Source: Streptomyces sp. CA-210063 (lineage in GTDB: Bacteria > Actinomycetota > Actinomycetes > Streptomycetales > Streptomycetaceae). From it: DNA of 64,000 bases. The number at the start of each line of letters is the position of its first letter. The first letter of the stretch is position 1. The position numbers were made by a program, and so were the translations under genes. Shown here in pieces: positions 24,643 to 33,330 of this stretch. The stretch is taken from assembly GCF_024612015.1 (NCBI RefSeq), contig NZ_CP102512.1, positions 9,176,001-9,240,000 on the forward strand, in the 5' to 3' direction. Under the pieces are notes generated by a model that was given only the letters and a program-made list of their open reading frames with translations, had not been told where the DNA came from and did no database searches.

Positions 24643-25821
24643 TCAGCGCCCTCGGCGCTCGGCGGCGGCCTTCAGTTCGCGGCGCAGCAGTTGTGGGTCC
24701 CAGGTCTCGGTGACGGCCTGCCAGAGGAGGTCCGCCTGGGAGGGCGGGGCGAGGCCGTCGACGGGTGGGTCGAGGTCGAGGTCGGTGGGGAAGGGGTAGC
24801 CCTCGGCGGTGGCGGCGACGACGCGGCGCAGCCAGTCCTCGGGGGCGCCTTGGGACCTGCGGTGCAGCAGGACCGGGAAGAGCGCGTCGACCATCGCCTC
24901 GCGGTCCACGCTCTCCATGGCGCGGCCGAAGGCGGAGGAGATCTGCAGCAGGTTCGCCATGCGCCGGATGTCCGTCGAGCGGTTGTGCCCGGCGGCGTGG
25001 AAGAGCGCGGGGTTGAAGAAGACCGCGTCGCCCTTGTCGAGGGGGAGTTGGACGTGGTGGGCGTCGAAGTACTCGACGAACCGGGGGAGTCGCCAGGCGA
25101 GGTAGCCGGGCTCGTACTTCTGCGAATGGGGCAGGTAGAGCGTGGGGCCGGACTCGACGGGCATGTCGCAGTGGGCGACCGCGCCCTGGAGGGTCAGGAC
25201 GGGCGAGAGCCGGTGGACGTGCGCGGGATAGGCGGCGGCCTGCCGCTGGGAGAGGAAGCCGAGGTGGTAGTCGCGGTGCGGGCTCTGCGCGGCGCCGCCG
25301 GGGTTGACCACGTTGACCTGTGAGGTGACCTGGTAGGCGGGGCCGAGCCAGGCCTCGGCGACCAACGCCAGGATGTCGTCGGCGTAGTAGTCGGCGAACA
25401 CGTCCGGCGCCCGTACGGCCATCTTCTCCAGGGCGTTCCACACACGGTCGTTGGCGCCGGGCTTCGCGAAGTGGTCGCCCCTCGCCGTACCGCCGGCGCG
25501 CTCCTCCTCGATCAGCTCCCGGAAGGCCTCGGACGCCCGGTCCACGACGGCCGGATCGGTGAACGCGCCCTTGAACACCACGATGCCGGGGCCGTCCAGG
25601 AGGGCCCGGACCAGCTCGGTCTGTACGGTCCGACGGCCCTCGGGGGTCGCCGTCAGGGCGCGGAGCCGGTCGCTGTCGTAGAGCGGGACGTTCTGTTCGA
25701 CCCGCTCGGCCGAGGGATGGTCGGCCGGGTCGGTGCTGCGCTCCACGAGCGCGCGGAACGCGTCGAGATCGCAGTCCGCCTCGGTCAGCCAGGTCCGTGA
25801 CGCCGCAGCGATGGAGGACAT
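24643..25821 (-). CDS. Phytanoyl-CoA dioxygenase (PhyH) family Fe(II)/2-oxoglutarate oxygenase
   Basis: 392 aa, ATG 25821 behind GAAAGGAG. The double-stranded beta helix carries the facial triad HRD (His182, Asp184 in QSPHRDYHLGF) and a distal His in FFNPALFHAAGHNRS (His275 or His279), with Arg281 suited to bind 2-oxoglutarate. Such enzymes hydroxylate a wide range of small molecules. It stands alone between the salicylate operon (convergent) and an unrelated membrane gene, so the substrate cannot be inferred. Somewhat longer than average for the family because of an N-terminal helical part of about 60 residues. Confidence 0.82.
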   Translation of the reverse strand: MSSIAAASRTWLTEADCDLDAFRALVERSTDPADHPSAERVEQNVPLYDSDRLRALTATPEGRRTVQTELVRALLDGPGIVVFKGAFTDPAVVDRASEAFRELIEEERAGGTARGDHFAKPGANDRVWNALEKMAVRAPDVFADYYADDILALVAEAWLGPAYQVTSQVNVVNPGGAAQSPHRDYHLGFLSQRQAAAYPAHVHRLSPVLTLQGAVAHCDMPVESGPTLYLPHSQKYEPGYLAWRLPRFVEYFDAHHVQLPLDKGDAVFFNPALFHAAGHNRSTDIRRMANLLQISSAFGRAMESVDREAMVDALFPVLLHRRSQGAPEDWLRRVVAATAEGYPFPTDLDLDPPVDGLAPPSQADLLWQAVTETWDPQLLRRELKAAAERRGR

Positions 25822-26084
25822 CGCGGCTCCTTTCGCAGCCCTTGTGTCTCTGCCAGTCTGATGATCTCGAACCCGTCATTCAATGCGCGGAAACACATCA
25901 AAAAGACATCACGGAGCCTGGGGAAACAGCGCGCCGCACGGCCGCCGTCCCGCGCTGCCGGTCGACGGCCCGATGCTGCCGCGTAGGGCGTGAGTGCCGT
26001 CGCAGCCCCCGTGTCGCCCTGCCCGTCGGCCGGGAGCGACGTAGCGTGGCCCGCGCATACGACGGTCGACCCCATGGTGGCGTG

Positions 26085-26726
26085 ATGTGCTGGAGTGCGA
26101 CGGCCGATCTCGTGGCGGGTACCGGTGTCGCGGCCGTCGGGGTGGCCTCTGTGGCGCTGGTGCGCGGCGGCCGGGACCTGCCGCTCGCCGCGCTGCCGTT
26201 GCTGCTCGGGGCGCACCAGATCGTGGAGGCGGTGGTCTGGTCCTCGGGCGGAGGCCGTGGGCCCGCCACCACGGCCTGGGCCGTCATCGCGCTGCCGGTG
26301 CTGGCCGTGTGGGTACCCGCGGGCGTGCTGTGTGCCGCCCCACCGCACGCCAGGGCCCGGCTCGTCGTCCTGCTCGCGGTCGGAGTCGCGACGGCCGCGC
26401 CGCTCGCCCACGGCCTTGCCACCGGCCCGGTGACGGCCGAGATCCGCGGCCGCACCGTCGGCTACACGATCGACCTCTCGCACCCGGTCCTCCTCGTCGC
26501 GGGCTACCTCCTCGCCACCGTCGGCTCCCTGCTCCTCTCCGGCGACCGGCGGCTCGTACTCCTCGGAATGCTGGCCGCCGTCGGCGCCCTGATCTGCTGG
26601 ACCCTGTGGCGGCTGGAGTTCGTCTCGACCTGGTGCGCCTTCGCGGCCCTGTGCTCGGTGGTGCTCCTCGGCTGGGTGCGCACACGGCCGCCGGCCTCCT
26701 CGACGCCGCTCCGACGATCCTGGTGA
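26085..26726 (+). CDS. Seven-helix membrane protein, DUF6629-like
   Basis: 213 aa, ATG 26085. It opens with MCWSATADLVAGTGVAAVGVAS, the usual start of this actinobacterial membrane family, and has about seven hydrophobic segments with a conserved HQIVEAVVW in the second. Function unknown. The segment between it and the divergent PhyH-family gene (263 bp) shows nothing distinct. Confidence 0.75.
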   Translation: MCWSATADLVAGTGVAAVGVASVALVRGGRDLPLAALPLLLGAHQIVEAVVWSSGGGRGPATTAWAVIALPVLAVWVPAGVLCAAPPHARARLVVLLAVGVATAAPLAHGLATGPVTAEIRGRTVGYTIDLSHPVLLVAGYLLATVGSLLLSGDRRLVLLGMLAAVGALICWTLWRLEFVSTWCAFAALCSVVLLGWVRTRPPASSTPLRRSW

Positions 26727-26744
26727 TGGGCCCGAACGAGCCTT

Positions 26745-26760
26745 GGTGAATCATTCATCC
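26745..26760. promoter_or_regulatory. Palindromic operator candidate ahead of the GH3 hexosaminidase promoter
   Basis: GGTGAATCATTCATCC, an imperfect 16-bp palindrome whose core is TGAAT-C-ATTCA. It sits directly upstream of the -35 at 26770. A second TGAAT/ATTCA palindrome overlaps the promoter of the GH84 gene at the far end of the same glycan locus. Confidence 0.5.
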
Positions 26761-26769
26761 ACCGAGCTG

Positions 26770-26798
26770 TTGACTTTCGGCTTGGCCAGCCAGAGGAT
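26770..26798 (+). promoter_or_regulatory. Promoter of the NagZ-type gene, probably giving a leaderless mRNA
   Basis: TTGACT (26770-26775), 17-bp spacer, GAGGAT (26793-26798), each one base from the streptomycete vegetative consensus. The predicted start of transcription (about 26805) coincides with the GTG at 26806, so this decides the gene start and implies a leaderless transcript. Confidence 0.6.
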
Positions 26799-26805
26799 TT
26801 CGGGG

Positions 26806-28299
26806 GTGACACACTCCGCCGCCGGGCCCGTCGGCCCGGTCCTCCCCGCGGCCCTCGACGAGGCAGCCCACCGCTGCCTCGTCTCGGGCTTCGACGGTAC
26901 GACGACCGTCCCCGACACCCTGAAACGGCTCATCGACCGCGGACTGGGTGGGGTCATCCTGTTCACCCGCAACATCCGCGACGCCGACCAGGTCCGCGAA
27001 CTCACCGGCACACTGCGGACGTTGCGCCCGGACCTGCTGGTCGCCATCGACAACGAGGGCGGCGGCATCGGCCACCTGGTCGCCGCGGGCGCCCCCGAGG
27101 TGCCCGGCTCGTGGGCGCTCGGTGCCGCCGACGACCCCCGGCTCACCGCCGCGTGCGCCGACGCCCTGGCCGGCCACCTCCTCTCGCTCGGCATCACCGC
27201 CGCCTACGCGCCCGTCGCCGACATCCAGAGCCGGCCCGAGAACCCGATCGTGCGCACCCGTGCCTTCGGCGGCGACCCCGAGCTGGTCGCCCGGCATCTG
27301 CGCGCCTGGATCGAGGCCACCGAGGCACGCGGCGTGGCCTCCTGCGCCAAGCACTTCCCCGGCCACGGCGGGACCGTCACCGACAGCCACCACGAACTGG
27401 CGGTCGACCCACGGCCGTACGACCGGCTCGATCTCGCGCCCTTCAGGGCCGCCGTCGACGCGGGCGTGCCCATGCTGATGAGCGCCCATGTCGTGTTCCC
27501 GGCGCTCGACCCGGACCGCCCCGCCACCCTCAGCCCACGCATCCTCTCCGACCTGCTGCGTGGCGAACTCCGCTTCGACGGCGTCCTCGTCAGCGACGCG
27601 CTGGAGATGAAGGCCATCGCCGACCGCTACGGCGAGGCCGCCGGCGCCCGGCTCGCGCTCGCCGCCGGAGCGGACCAGGTCATCGTCGCCGTACCGGATC
27701 TGGAGGTCACCCTCGCCTGCCGGGACGCCGTGCTCGACGCCCTGCGCACCGGTGAACTGGCCGAGGCCCGCGTGACCGAGGCCGCGGAGCGGGTACGGCG
27801 GCTCGCGCTGCGGTACGCGGTGCCGTACCGGCCGGGTGACGTGGCCGAGTGGGACGCGGACGCCGGGCTGACGGCGGCGCGGCGGGCCGTACGGAGCGCG
27901 GGGCCGCTGCCGGAACCGGTGCCGGGCGCCCATGTCGTCGACTGCTTCCCGCCCCCGCACCCCGCCCTCAACTGGGGCGGCGAGGACCTCCTCACCGAGA
28001 TCCGTGCCCTCGACCCGACGGCGACGGGAACGGCGGTCGCCGGGGAGCCGGACGACACCGAGGCCGTCGTGCGCGAGGCGCTGCGCGCCGCCGCAGAGCG
28101 GCCGCTGGTCGTCGCCGTGTGCGATGCGGAGCTGTACCTCTGGCAGGCGCGCCTGCGGGACGCACTGCTGGCGGCACGGCCGGACGCGCTGGTGGTCTCG
28201 ACGGGGTTGCCGGAGGCGGGCGGTGCGGTGGCCGCGCAGGGGAGGGGACGGGTGAATCTGCGGGCGGCGGCCGAGGTGTTGGCGGGGCGGATGTCCTGA
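26806..28299 (+). CDS. Glycoside hydrolase family 3, NagZ-type beta-N-acetylglucosaminidase
   Basis: 497 aa from GTG 26806. A longer frame exists from TTG 26743 but would place the promoter and operator inside the gene. Catalytic barrel: VAIDNEGGGIGHL, then KHFPGHGGTVTDSHHEL (catalytic His in the DSHH loop, a NagZ hallmark), and the nucleophile Asp264 in VLVSDALEMKA. A second, smaller alpha/beta domain (about 375-497) follows, as in two-domain Gram-positive NagZ proteins. No signal peptide, so it acts inside on imported GlcNAc-containing oligosaccharides. First gene of the glycan locus. Confidence 0.85.
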   Translation: MTHSAAGPVGPVLPAALDEAAHRCLVSGFDGTTTVPDTLKRLIDRGLGGVILFTRNIRDADQVRELTGTLRTLRPDLLVAIDNEGGGIGHLVAAGAPEVPGSWALGAADDPRLTAACADALAGHLLSLGITAAYAPVADIQSRPENPIVRTRAFGGDPELVARHLRAWIEATEARGVASCAKHFPGHGGTVTDSHHELAVDPRPYDRLDLAPFRAAVDAGVPMLMSAHVVFPALDPDRPATLSPRILSDLLRGELRFDGVLVSDALEMKAIADRYGEAAGARLALAAGADQVIVAVPDLEVTLACRDAVLDALRTGELAEARVTEAAERVRRLALRYAVPYRPGDVAEWDADAGLTAARRAVRSAGPLPEPVPGAHVVDCFPPPHPALNWGGEDLLTEIRALDPTATGTAVAGEPDDTEAVVREALRAAAERPLVVAVCDAELYLWQARLRDALLAARPDALVVSTGLPEAGGAVAAQGRGRVNLRAAAEVLAGRMS

Positions 28300-28395
28300 C
28301 GGGGTCGAGCCACGGGCCGGGGCGGACCCCCTGACGGGGTCGGAGGCCGAAGCCGGAGTCCCGGTCGGCCGTGCCTCCGCCCCCGCCCGCCCGCC

Positions 28396-29637
28396 TCACT
28401 TCCCGGCGATCAGCTCCCTGATTCCCCGCGCCGCGAGGTACGCGGAGTCCTCCGTGCGCTCCGCCAGGACCACCGCCGGGCGGCTGCCCTCCTGTCGCAG
28501 GCGCATCCACGTGTCGAAGAACGCGCCGCCCGGGCCGGAGACCGAGCGCGTGGACCGGGTGCAGTCCAGGACGAGGGCCGTCGTGCGGGGAGCGGGCGGG
28601 GCGGCGGCCGTACGGATCTCGGCCACCGCCGTGGACAGGGCGTCCGCGATCGGCTTGGGGCGGCCCGTGGAGTCGAAGAGGCCGAGCGTGTACTCCAGTT
28701 CAGGGAAGTCGGCCAGGGAGCGGTCGACGTCGTGGGAGCACCACCAGGTGACGCCCCACAGGTGGGTGCAGCCGGCCGCGTTGAGGAGGGTGGCGCGGGC
28801 GAAGTCGGGGGCGTCGGCCGCCGGGATGTGCGGCTCGGGCGCCCCGGTCTCCTGGACCCAGACCGGGCGGGCCGGGTCGGTGGCGTAGGCGGCGGCCAGT
28901 TCCGTGCCGTACTCCGCGAGGTGGTGCACCTGCGGTGAGCGCGGGCCGTAGCGGCGGGCGCAGTCGGCGGAGAAGACCCAGGGGTGGACGGTGGTCAGGT
29001 CGCCCTTGCGGGCCGAGGCCTCGGGGGTGAAGGGGTGGTCGTCGCCGTACCAGGCGGCGTCGTACGCCGAGTGCGTGACCAGACCGCCGCCCTCGCCGAG
29101 CCCGTCCCGCGCGGCGGCCAGCAGGGTGTCCAGGTAGTGGTCGACCTCGGCCACGGACACCGGGTTGTGCTCGACCAGGTTGTTGAGCTCGTTGCCGAGC
29201 TGGAGGCCGATGAGATGGGGGTGGCCGGACAGGGCACGGCCCAGTGTGCGCAGCAGCAGCGCCTGGGCCTCGATCGCCTCGGGGTCGGTGAAGACGTTGC
29301 GGTGGTGCCAGCTGCGCGTCCACTCCGGGTAGAAGTCGAAGCTCGACAGATGGCCCTGCACGCCGTCCACGAGGACGTCGAGACCGCACTCGGCCGCCAG
29401 GTCCACCAGCCGGACGAGCTGGTCCACGGCCGACGCCCGGACCAGGGTGCGGTTCGGCTGGAGCAGGGGCCAGAGGTGGAAGACCCGGACGTGGTCCAGT
29501 CCCAGGTCGGCGATCTGCGCCAGGTCCTCACGCGCGAGCCCGGGATCGAAGTCGTGCCAGGCGTGGAACCAGCCGCGGCGTGGGGTGTAGTTGACCCCGA
29601 AGCGGAGTGCGGGCGCGGGCGAGGGCGGCGTGCTGAT
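28396..29637 (-). CDS. GH5-type glycosidase, GH5_18-like beta-mannosidase, with an apparent ATC start codon
   Basis: Homology-like coding sequence begins at 29637 with ATC, five bases after GAGGAGG; between the in-frame upstream TGA and the first GTG (29427) no ATG, GTG or TTG exists. Starting at 29427 would lose the first barrel strands (LRFGVNYTPRRGWFHAWHD and DHVRVFHLWPL), so 413 aa from ATC is preferred. Acid/base Glu in LIGLQLGNELNNL and nucleophile Glu in PVWVQETGAPEP fit clan GH-A. The closest group I recall is GH5_18, which in Bifidobacterium includes beta-mannosidases for the Man-beta-1,4-GlcNAc core of N-glycans. No signal peptide. Divergent from the sugar kinase. Confidence 0.75.
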   Translation of the reverse strand: MSTPPSPAPALRFGVNYTPRRGWFHAWHDFDPGLAREDLAQIADLGLDHVRVFHLWPLLQPNRTLVRASAVDQLVRLVDLAAECGLDVLVDGVQGHLSSFDFYPEWTRSWHHRNVFTDPEAIEAQALLLRTLGRALSGHPHLIGLQLGNELNNLVEHNPVSVAEVDHYLDTLLAAARDGLGEGGGLVTHSAYDAAWYGDDHPFTPEASARKGDLTTVHPWVFSADCARRYGPRSPQVHHLAEYGTELAAAYATDPARPVWVQETGAPEPHIPAADAPDFARATLLNAAGCTHLWGVTWWCSHDVDRSLADFPELEYTLGLFDSTGRPKPIADALSTAVAEIRTAAAPPAPRTTALVLDCTRSTRSVSGPGGAFFDTWMRLRQEGSRPAVVLAERTEDSAYLAARGIRELIAGK

Positions 29638-29671
29638 GGCGTCCTCCTCAAGAGATGGACCTTGTCTCCGG

Positions 29672-29718
29672 CGAATGTATCAACCACCATGGACAGCAAT
29701 GAATAGTGATTTGAACCA
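29672..29718. promoter_or_regulatory. Two copies of the glycan-locus operator in the divergent GH5/kinase promoter
   Basis: Read on the minus strand: TGGTTCAAATCACTA (29704-29718) and TGGTTGATACATTCG (29672-29686). The first differs by one base from the site before the sugar-binding protein (36627); the second shares TGGTTGATnCAT with the site before GH38 (42001). One copy overlaps the first codons of the kinase gene, as would a repressor site on a leaderless or short-leader promoter. Confidence 0.55.
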
Positions 29719-30775
29719 AGGTCCCGCGGATTCGCCGACTGCCGGCGACTCCCCGGTCGCCGCTGCTTCCCCGGCCTACGTGGTCGGCCTCGACGCCGGC
29801 GGCACCCGGACCCGTGCCGTCCTCGCCGATCTGGGCGACGGCCGCGTCCGGGGCGAGGGCACGGCCGGGCCGGGCAACTCGCTGACCGTGCCCGGGCCGG
29901 TGCTTGCCGACCACCTCGCCGAGGCCGTCGCACAAGCCGTGCCCGAACCGCTGCGCGGGCGGGTGATCGCGGTGGCGGGCGGCTTCGCGGGGGCCGGCCA
30001 CCAGGCCCAGGGCGCCGACGAGCCCGGTCGGCTGCGGGCCCGGGCCGCCCTGTCCGCCGCGCTCGCCCGGATCGGCATCGCCCCTGCCACGGTCGGCGTC
30101 CACAGCGACATCGAGACGACGTTCGCCGCGGCCCCCGGCCATCCCGCCGACGGGCTGGTCCTGGTGGCCGGCACCGGCGCCGTCGCGGCCCGGGTCGCCG
30201 GACGAGTGCCGACCGCGACCTCCGGCGGCGACGGCTGGCTCCTCGGGGACGACGGCGGTGGCTTCTGGATCGGCCGCGCTGCCGTACGGGCCGCCCTGCG
30301 CGCGGCCGACGGCCGGAGCGTGCCCACCGCGCTCGTCCGCGCCGTCGGCCAGGACCTCGGGCTGCCGGCGGAGGTCCTGCCCCCGGAAGGCTACGGTGCC
30401 GCCGCCGACGTCCCGTGGAGCGCCGAGCGGCGCACCGCCTACCGCGCCCGTCTGCTGCCCGCCGTCATGGACAGGCCGCCCGTCCGCCTGGCCGACCACG
30501 CGCCCGCGGTGGTGCGGACCGCCGAGGAGAAGGACGCCGTCGCCGTGCAGATCCTCCAGGAGGCCGCCCGCCGTCTGGCCGAGACCGTCGCGGCCCTGAC
30601 GCCCCGCCTGGGTGAACCCCTCGTCGCCACGGGTGGCCTGCTCGCCCCGAACGGCCCCCTGCTGTTCCCGCTGACCGAACGCCTGGCCCCTTTCGGACTC
30701 GCCGTCGTCCCGGTGTCGGACGGCTCCCCGGGCGCCGTCGCCCTGGCCCGCCTCGCCCACGCCACCGGAGGCTGA
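29699..30775 (+). CDS. BadF/BadG/BcrA/BcrD-type ATPase, probable N-acetylglucosamine kinase
   Basis: 358 aa, ATG 29699 (weak ribosome site). ASKHA fold with phosphate-1 motif VVGLDAGGTRTRAVLAD, adenosine-side segments VLVAGTGAVAARV and DGWLLGDDGGGFWIGRAAV, and C-terminal PLVATGGLLAPNGPL. Bacterial homologues of this size, like human NAGK, phosphorylate GlcNAc or related amino sugars. It would trap GlcNAc released by the hexosaminidases of the locus as GlcNAc-6-phosphate. Transcribed towards the second GH3 gene, from which it is separated by 263 bp of repeats. Confidence 0.82.
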   Translation: MNSDLNQGPADSPTAGDSPVAAASPAYVVGLDAGGTRTRAVLADLGDGRVRGEGTAGPGNSLTVPGPVLADHLAEAVAQAVPEPLRGRVIAVAGGFAGAGHQAQGADEPGRLRARAALSAALARIGIAPATVGVHSDIETTFAAAPGHPADGLVLVAGTGAVAARVAGRVPTATSGGDGWLLGDDGGGFWIGRAAVRAALRAADGRSVPTALVRAVGQDLGLPAEVLPPEGYGAAADVPWSAERRTAYRARLLPAVMDRPPVRLADHAPAVVRTAEEKDAVAVQILQEAARRLAETVAALTPRLGEPLVATGGLLAPNGPLLFPLTERLAPFGLAVVPVSDGSPGAVALARLAHATGG

Positions 30776-30789
30776 CCACCCCGCAGCCA

Positions 30790-31010
30790 CGAAACCGTAC
30801 GACGACCGCGACCGTACGAACGACCGCGACCGTATGAACGACCGCGACCAGACGACCCGCGACCGTACGACGACCGCGACCAAACGACCACCGCGCCCGT
30901 ACGACCACCGCAGTGACGGACGACGCCGATGCCCCCGCGCCGACAAGGGCTTCCCCCATCCCGCGCCGACCAAGCCCATCCCGCGCCGACCAAGCCCATC
31001 CTGCCGACAA
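30790..31010. repeat. Two adjacent minisatellite-like repeats between kinase and GH3 gene
   Basis: From about 30790 to 30910 a degenerate 18-bp unit built on ACGACCGCGACCGTACGA recurs about five times; from 30961 an exact 20-bp unit (CCGCGCCGACCAAGCCCATC) is present twice with diverged copies on both sides. The frame of the GH3 gene stays open through it from a GTG at 30913, so part of it could be read as a Pro/Arg-rich extension, but the good ribosome site is at 31028-31032. No promoter is evident here. Confidence 0.6.
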
Positions 31011-31038
31011 AGCTCTCCCACGCCGACAAGGACGACCC

Positions 31039-33330
31039 ATGCCCCCTCAGGACCAGACGGTCGCCCCGGCCGCGACAGCCAAGCAGCCGCCGTACCTCGA
31101 CCCGGCCGCCCCCCTCGACACCCGCGTCGCCGACCTCCTCTCCCGCATGACCCTGCGTGAGAAGGCCGGCCAGCTCAACCAGCGGATGTACGGCTGGGAC
31201 GCCTACCGCCGCACCCCGGGCGGAGAGTTCGAACTCACCGACGCCCTGTACGCCGAGACCGAGCGCTTCGCGGGCCTCGGCGCCCTCTACGGCCTGATGC
31301 GCGCCGACGCCTGGTCCGGCGTCGACCACGGCCACGGACCCGGCGCCGAGGACAGCGTCGACCTCGCCGACCTGGTCCAGCGCCACGTCCTGGAACGCAG
31401 CCGCCTCCGCATCCCCGCCCTGTTCGTCGAGGAGGCGCCGCACGGCCACATGGCCCTCGACGGCACGGTCCTCCCCGTCAACCTGGCCGTCGGCGCCACC
31501 TGGGACCCCGCCCTGTACGAGAGGGCCGCCGCCCACGCAGCCGCCGAACTCCGCGCCCGCGGCGGCCACGTGGCCCTGGTCTCCGCGCTGGACATCGCCC
31601 GGGACCCGCGCTGGGGCCGTACCGAGGAGTGTTTCGGCGAGGACCCGTACCTCGCGGCCCGCCTCACCGAGGCGCTCGTCCACGGAATGCAGGGCACCGG
31701 AGAACTCTTCGCCCCCGACCGCGCCCCCGTCGTCCTCAAGCACTTCGCCGGCCAGGGCGCCACCGTCGGCGGCCGCAACTCCGCCGAGTCCGAACTCGGC
31801 ACCCGCGAACTGCACGAGATCCACCTCCCGGCCGCCCGGGCCGGAGTGCGCGCGGGCGCCGCCGCCGTCATGGCCGCCTACAACGAGGTCGACGGCATCC
31901 CCTGCTCCGGCAACCGCGCCCTCCTCACCGGACTGCTCCGCGACCGCTGGGGCTTCCAGGGCCTGGTCATGGCCGACGGACTCGCCGTGGACCGGCTGGC
32001 CCGCATCACCGGCGACAAGGTCTCCGCGGGCGCCCTCGCCCTCGACGCCGGAGTCGACCTCAGCCTCTGGGACGAGGGCTTCACACACCTGGCGGAAGCA
32101 GTCGAGCGGGGCCTGGTGAGCGAAGCCGCCCTGGACGCCGCCGTCGCCCGCGTCCTGCGCCTGAAGTTCCGCCTCGGTCTGTTCGAGCACCCCTACACGC
32201 GCCGCGCGCCGGTCCCCGAGCACACCGGCCGGGCCCTGAGCACCGACCTGGCCCGCGCCTGTGTCACGCTCCTCCACAACCCGGCCGGCGTCCTCCCGAT
32301 CGGGCCCTCGGTACGCCGTATCGCCGTGCTCGGCCCGCACGCGGCCACCATCGCCCACCAGCTCGGCGACTACACCGCCCCACAGCGCCCCGGCACCGGC
32401 GTGAGCGTCCTCGACGCACTGCGCCGCCTCGCCCCGGCCGGCACGGACGTCCGCCACGCCAAGGGCGCGGCCCTCACCGGCGCCGACCGCACCGGCATAC
32501 CCGGGGCGATCGCCGAGGCCGCCGCGGCCGACGTGGCCGTGCTCGTGCTGGGCGGCAGCAGCGCGCGTACGCCCGACACGGAGTTCGACGCCAACGGCGC
32601 CGCGCGGACCGTCGTGTCCGAGATGACCTGCGGCGAGGGCGTCGACCTCGCGGGGCTGCGGCTGGGGGAGGCCCAGCACGCGCTGCTGGACGCGGTCGTC
32701 GCGACGGGCACGCCGACGGCGGTCGTCCTCATCCAGGGCCGCCCGCACGTGGTGCCCGAGACGGCGGGCGCGCTGCTCACCGCCTGGTACCCGGGCCCCT
32801 GGGGCGGCACCGCGATCGCCGAGGTACTGCTGGGACTCGCCGAACCCACGGGCCGACTGCCCGTCTCCGTGCCGCGCTCGGCGGCCCAACTCCCCGTCTA
32901 CTACAACCACAAGGACACCGAGTACGGCGCCTACGTGGACGAGAGCGCCGAGCCGCTGCACTCCTTCGGGCACGGGCTGTCGTACACGAGCTTCGCGTAC
33001 GGCCGACCACACCTCGCGGGGGCCGGCATCGAGGTCGATGTCACCAACACGGGAAAACGGCACGGCCGTACGGTCGTCCAGGCCTACCTGCGACGGCTGG
33101 TCACCCCCGTATGGCCGCGCACCCTCGAACTGTGCGCGTTCGAGGGTGTCGGCCTTTCGCCGGGTGAGCGCCGGACGATCTCCCTATCCTTTGAGGTGCC
33201 CCCCGGGGTCGGTGCCGTCGAGATCCGCGTAGCCGAGTCGGCGCGGGGGGCGCTCACCGTCGTACCCCTGGTCCTGGACCTGAGAGAGCGGCCTCAGAGC
33301 TTGACGGCCCCGGAGGACACCCCCTTGTAG
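31039..33330 (+). CDS. Glycoside hydrolase family 3, BglX-like three-domain enzyme
   Basis: 763 aa, ATG 31039 with AAGGA upstream. GH3 N-terminal barrel (REKAGQLNQRMYGWD, DIARDPRWGRTEECFGEDPYL, VVLKHFAGQGA, nucleophile Asp313 in GLVMADGLAVDRL), GH3 C-terminal domain (about 370-570) and a fibronectin-like FnIII domain near the end (HGLSYTSFAYG onwards). The architecture fits beta-glucosidase/xylosidase-type GH3. No signal peptide. The linkage it attacks in this locus is uncertain; a beta-linked gluco or GlcNAc unit is possible. Its last 37 bases overlap the end of the convergent permease gene. Confidence 0.87.
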   Translation: MPPQDQTVAPAATAKQPPYLDPAAPLDTRVADLLSRMTLREKAGQLNQRMYGWDAYRRTPGGEFELTDALYAETERFAGLGALYGLMRADAWSGVDHGHGPGAEDSVDLADLVQRHVLERSRLRIPALFVEEAPHGHMALDGTVLPVNLAVGATWDPALYERAAAHAAAELRARGGHVALVSALDIARDPRWGRTEECFGEDPYLAARLTEALVHGMQGTGELFAPDRAPVVLKHFAGQGATVGGRNSAESELGTRELHEIHLPAARAGVRAGAAAVMAAYNEVDGIPCSGNRALLTGLLRDRWGFQGLVMADGLAVDRLARITGDKVSAGALALDAGVDLSLWDEGFTHLAEAVERGLVSEAALDAAVARVLRLKFRLGLFEHPYTRRAPVPEHTGRALSTDLARACVTLLHNPAGVLPIGPSVRRIAVLGPHAATIAHQLGDYTAPQRPGTGVSVLDALRRLAPAGTDVRHAKGAALTGADRTGIPGAIAEAAAADVAVLVLGGSSARTPDTEFDANGAARTVVSEMTCGEGVDLAGLRLGEAQHALLDAVVATGTPTAVVLIQGRPHVVPETAGALLTAWYPGPWGGTAIAEVLLGLAEPTGRLPVSVPRSAAQLPVYYNHKDTEYGAYVDESAEPLHSFGHGLSYTSFAYGRPHLAGAGIEVDVTNTGKRHGRTVVQAYLRRLVTPVWPRTLELCAFEGVGLSPGERRTISLSFEVPPGVGAVEIRVAESARGALTVVPLVLDLRERPQSLTAPEDTPL

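Noticed and set aside
26743..26805. Longer N-terminus of the NagZ-type enzyme from TTG 26743
   Set aside because: It would place the operator and a near-consensus promoter inside the gene; the GTG at the predicted transcription start is preferred.
29657..29724. Inverted repeat GGACCTTG ... CAAGGTCC around the GH5/kinase promoter region
   Set aside because: The arms are 52 bp apart and only 8 bp long; the TGGT-type sites inside it explain the region better.
30913..31038. N-terminal extension of the GH3 enzyme through the repeat region
   Set aside because: The sequence is Pro/Arg-rich repeat without family similarity, and the ATG at 31039 has a good ribosome site.
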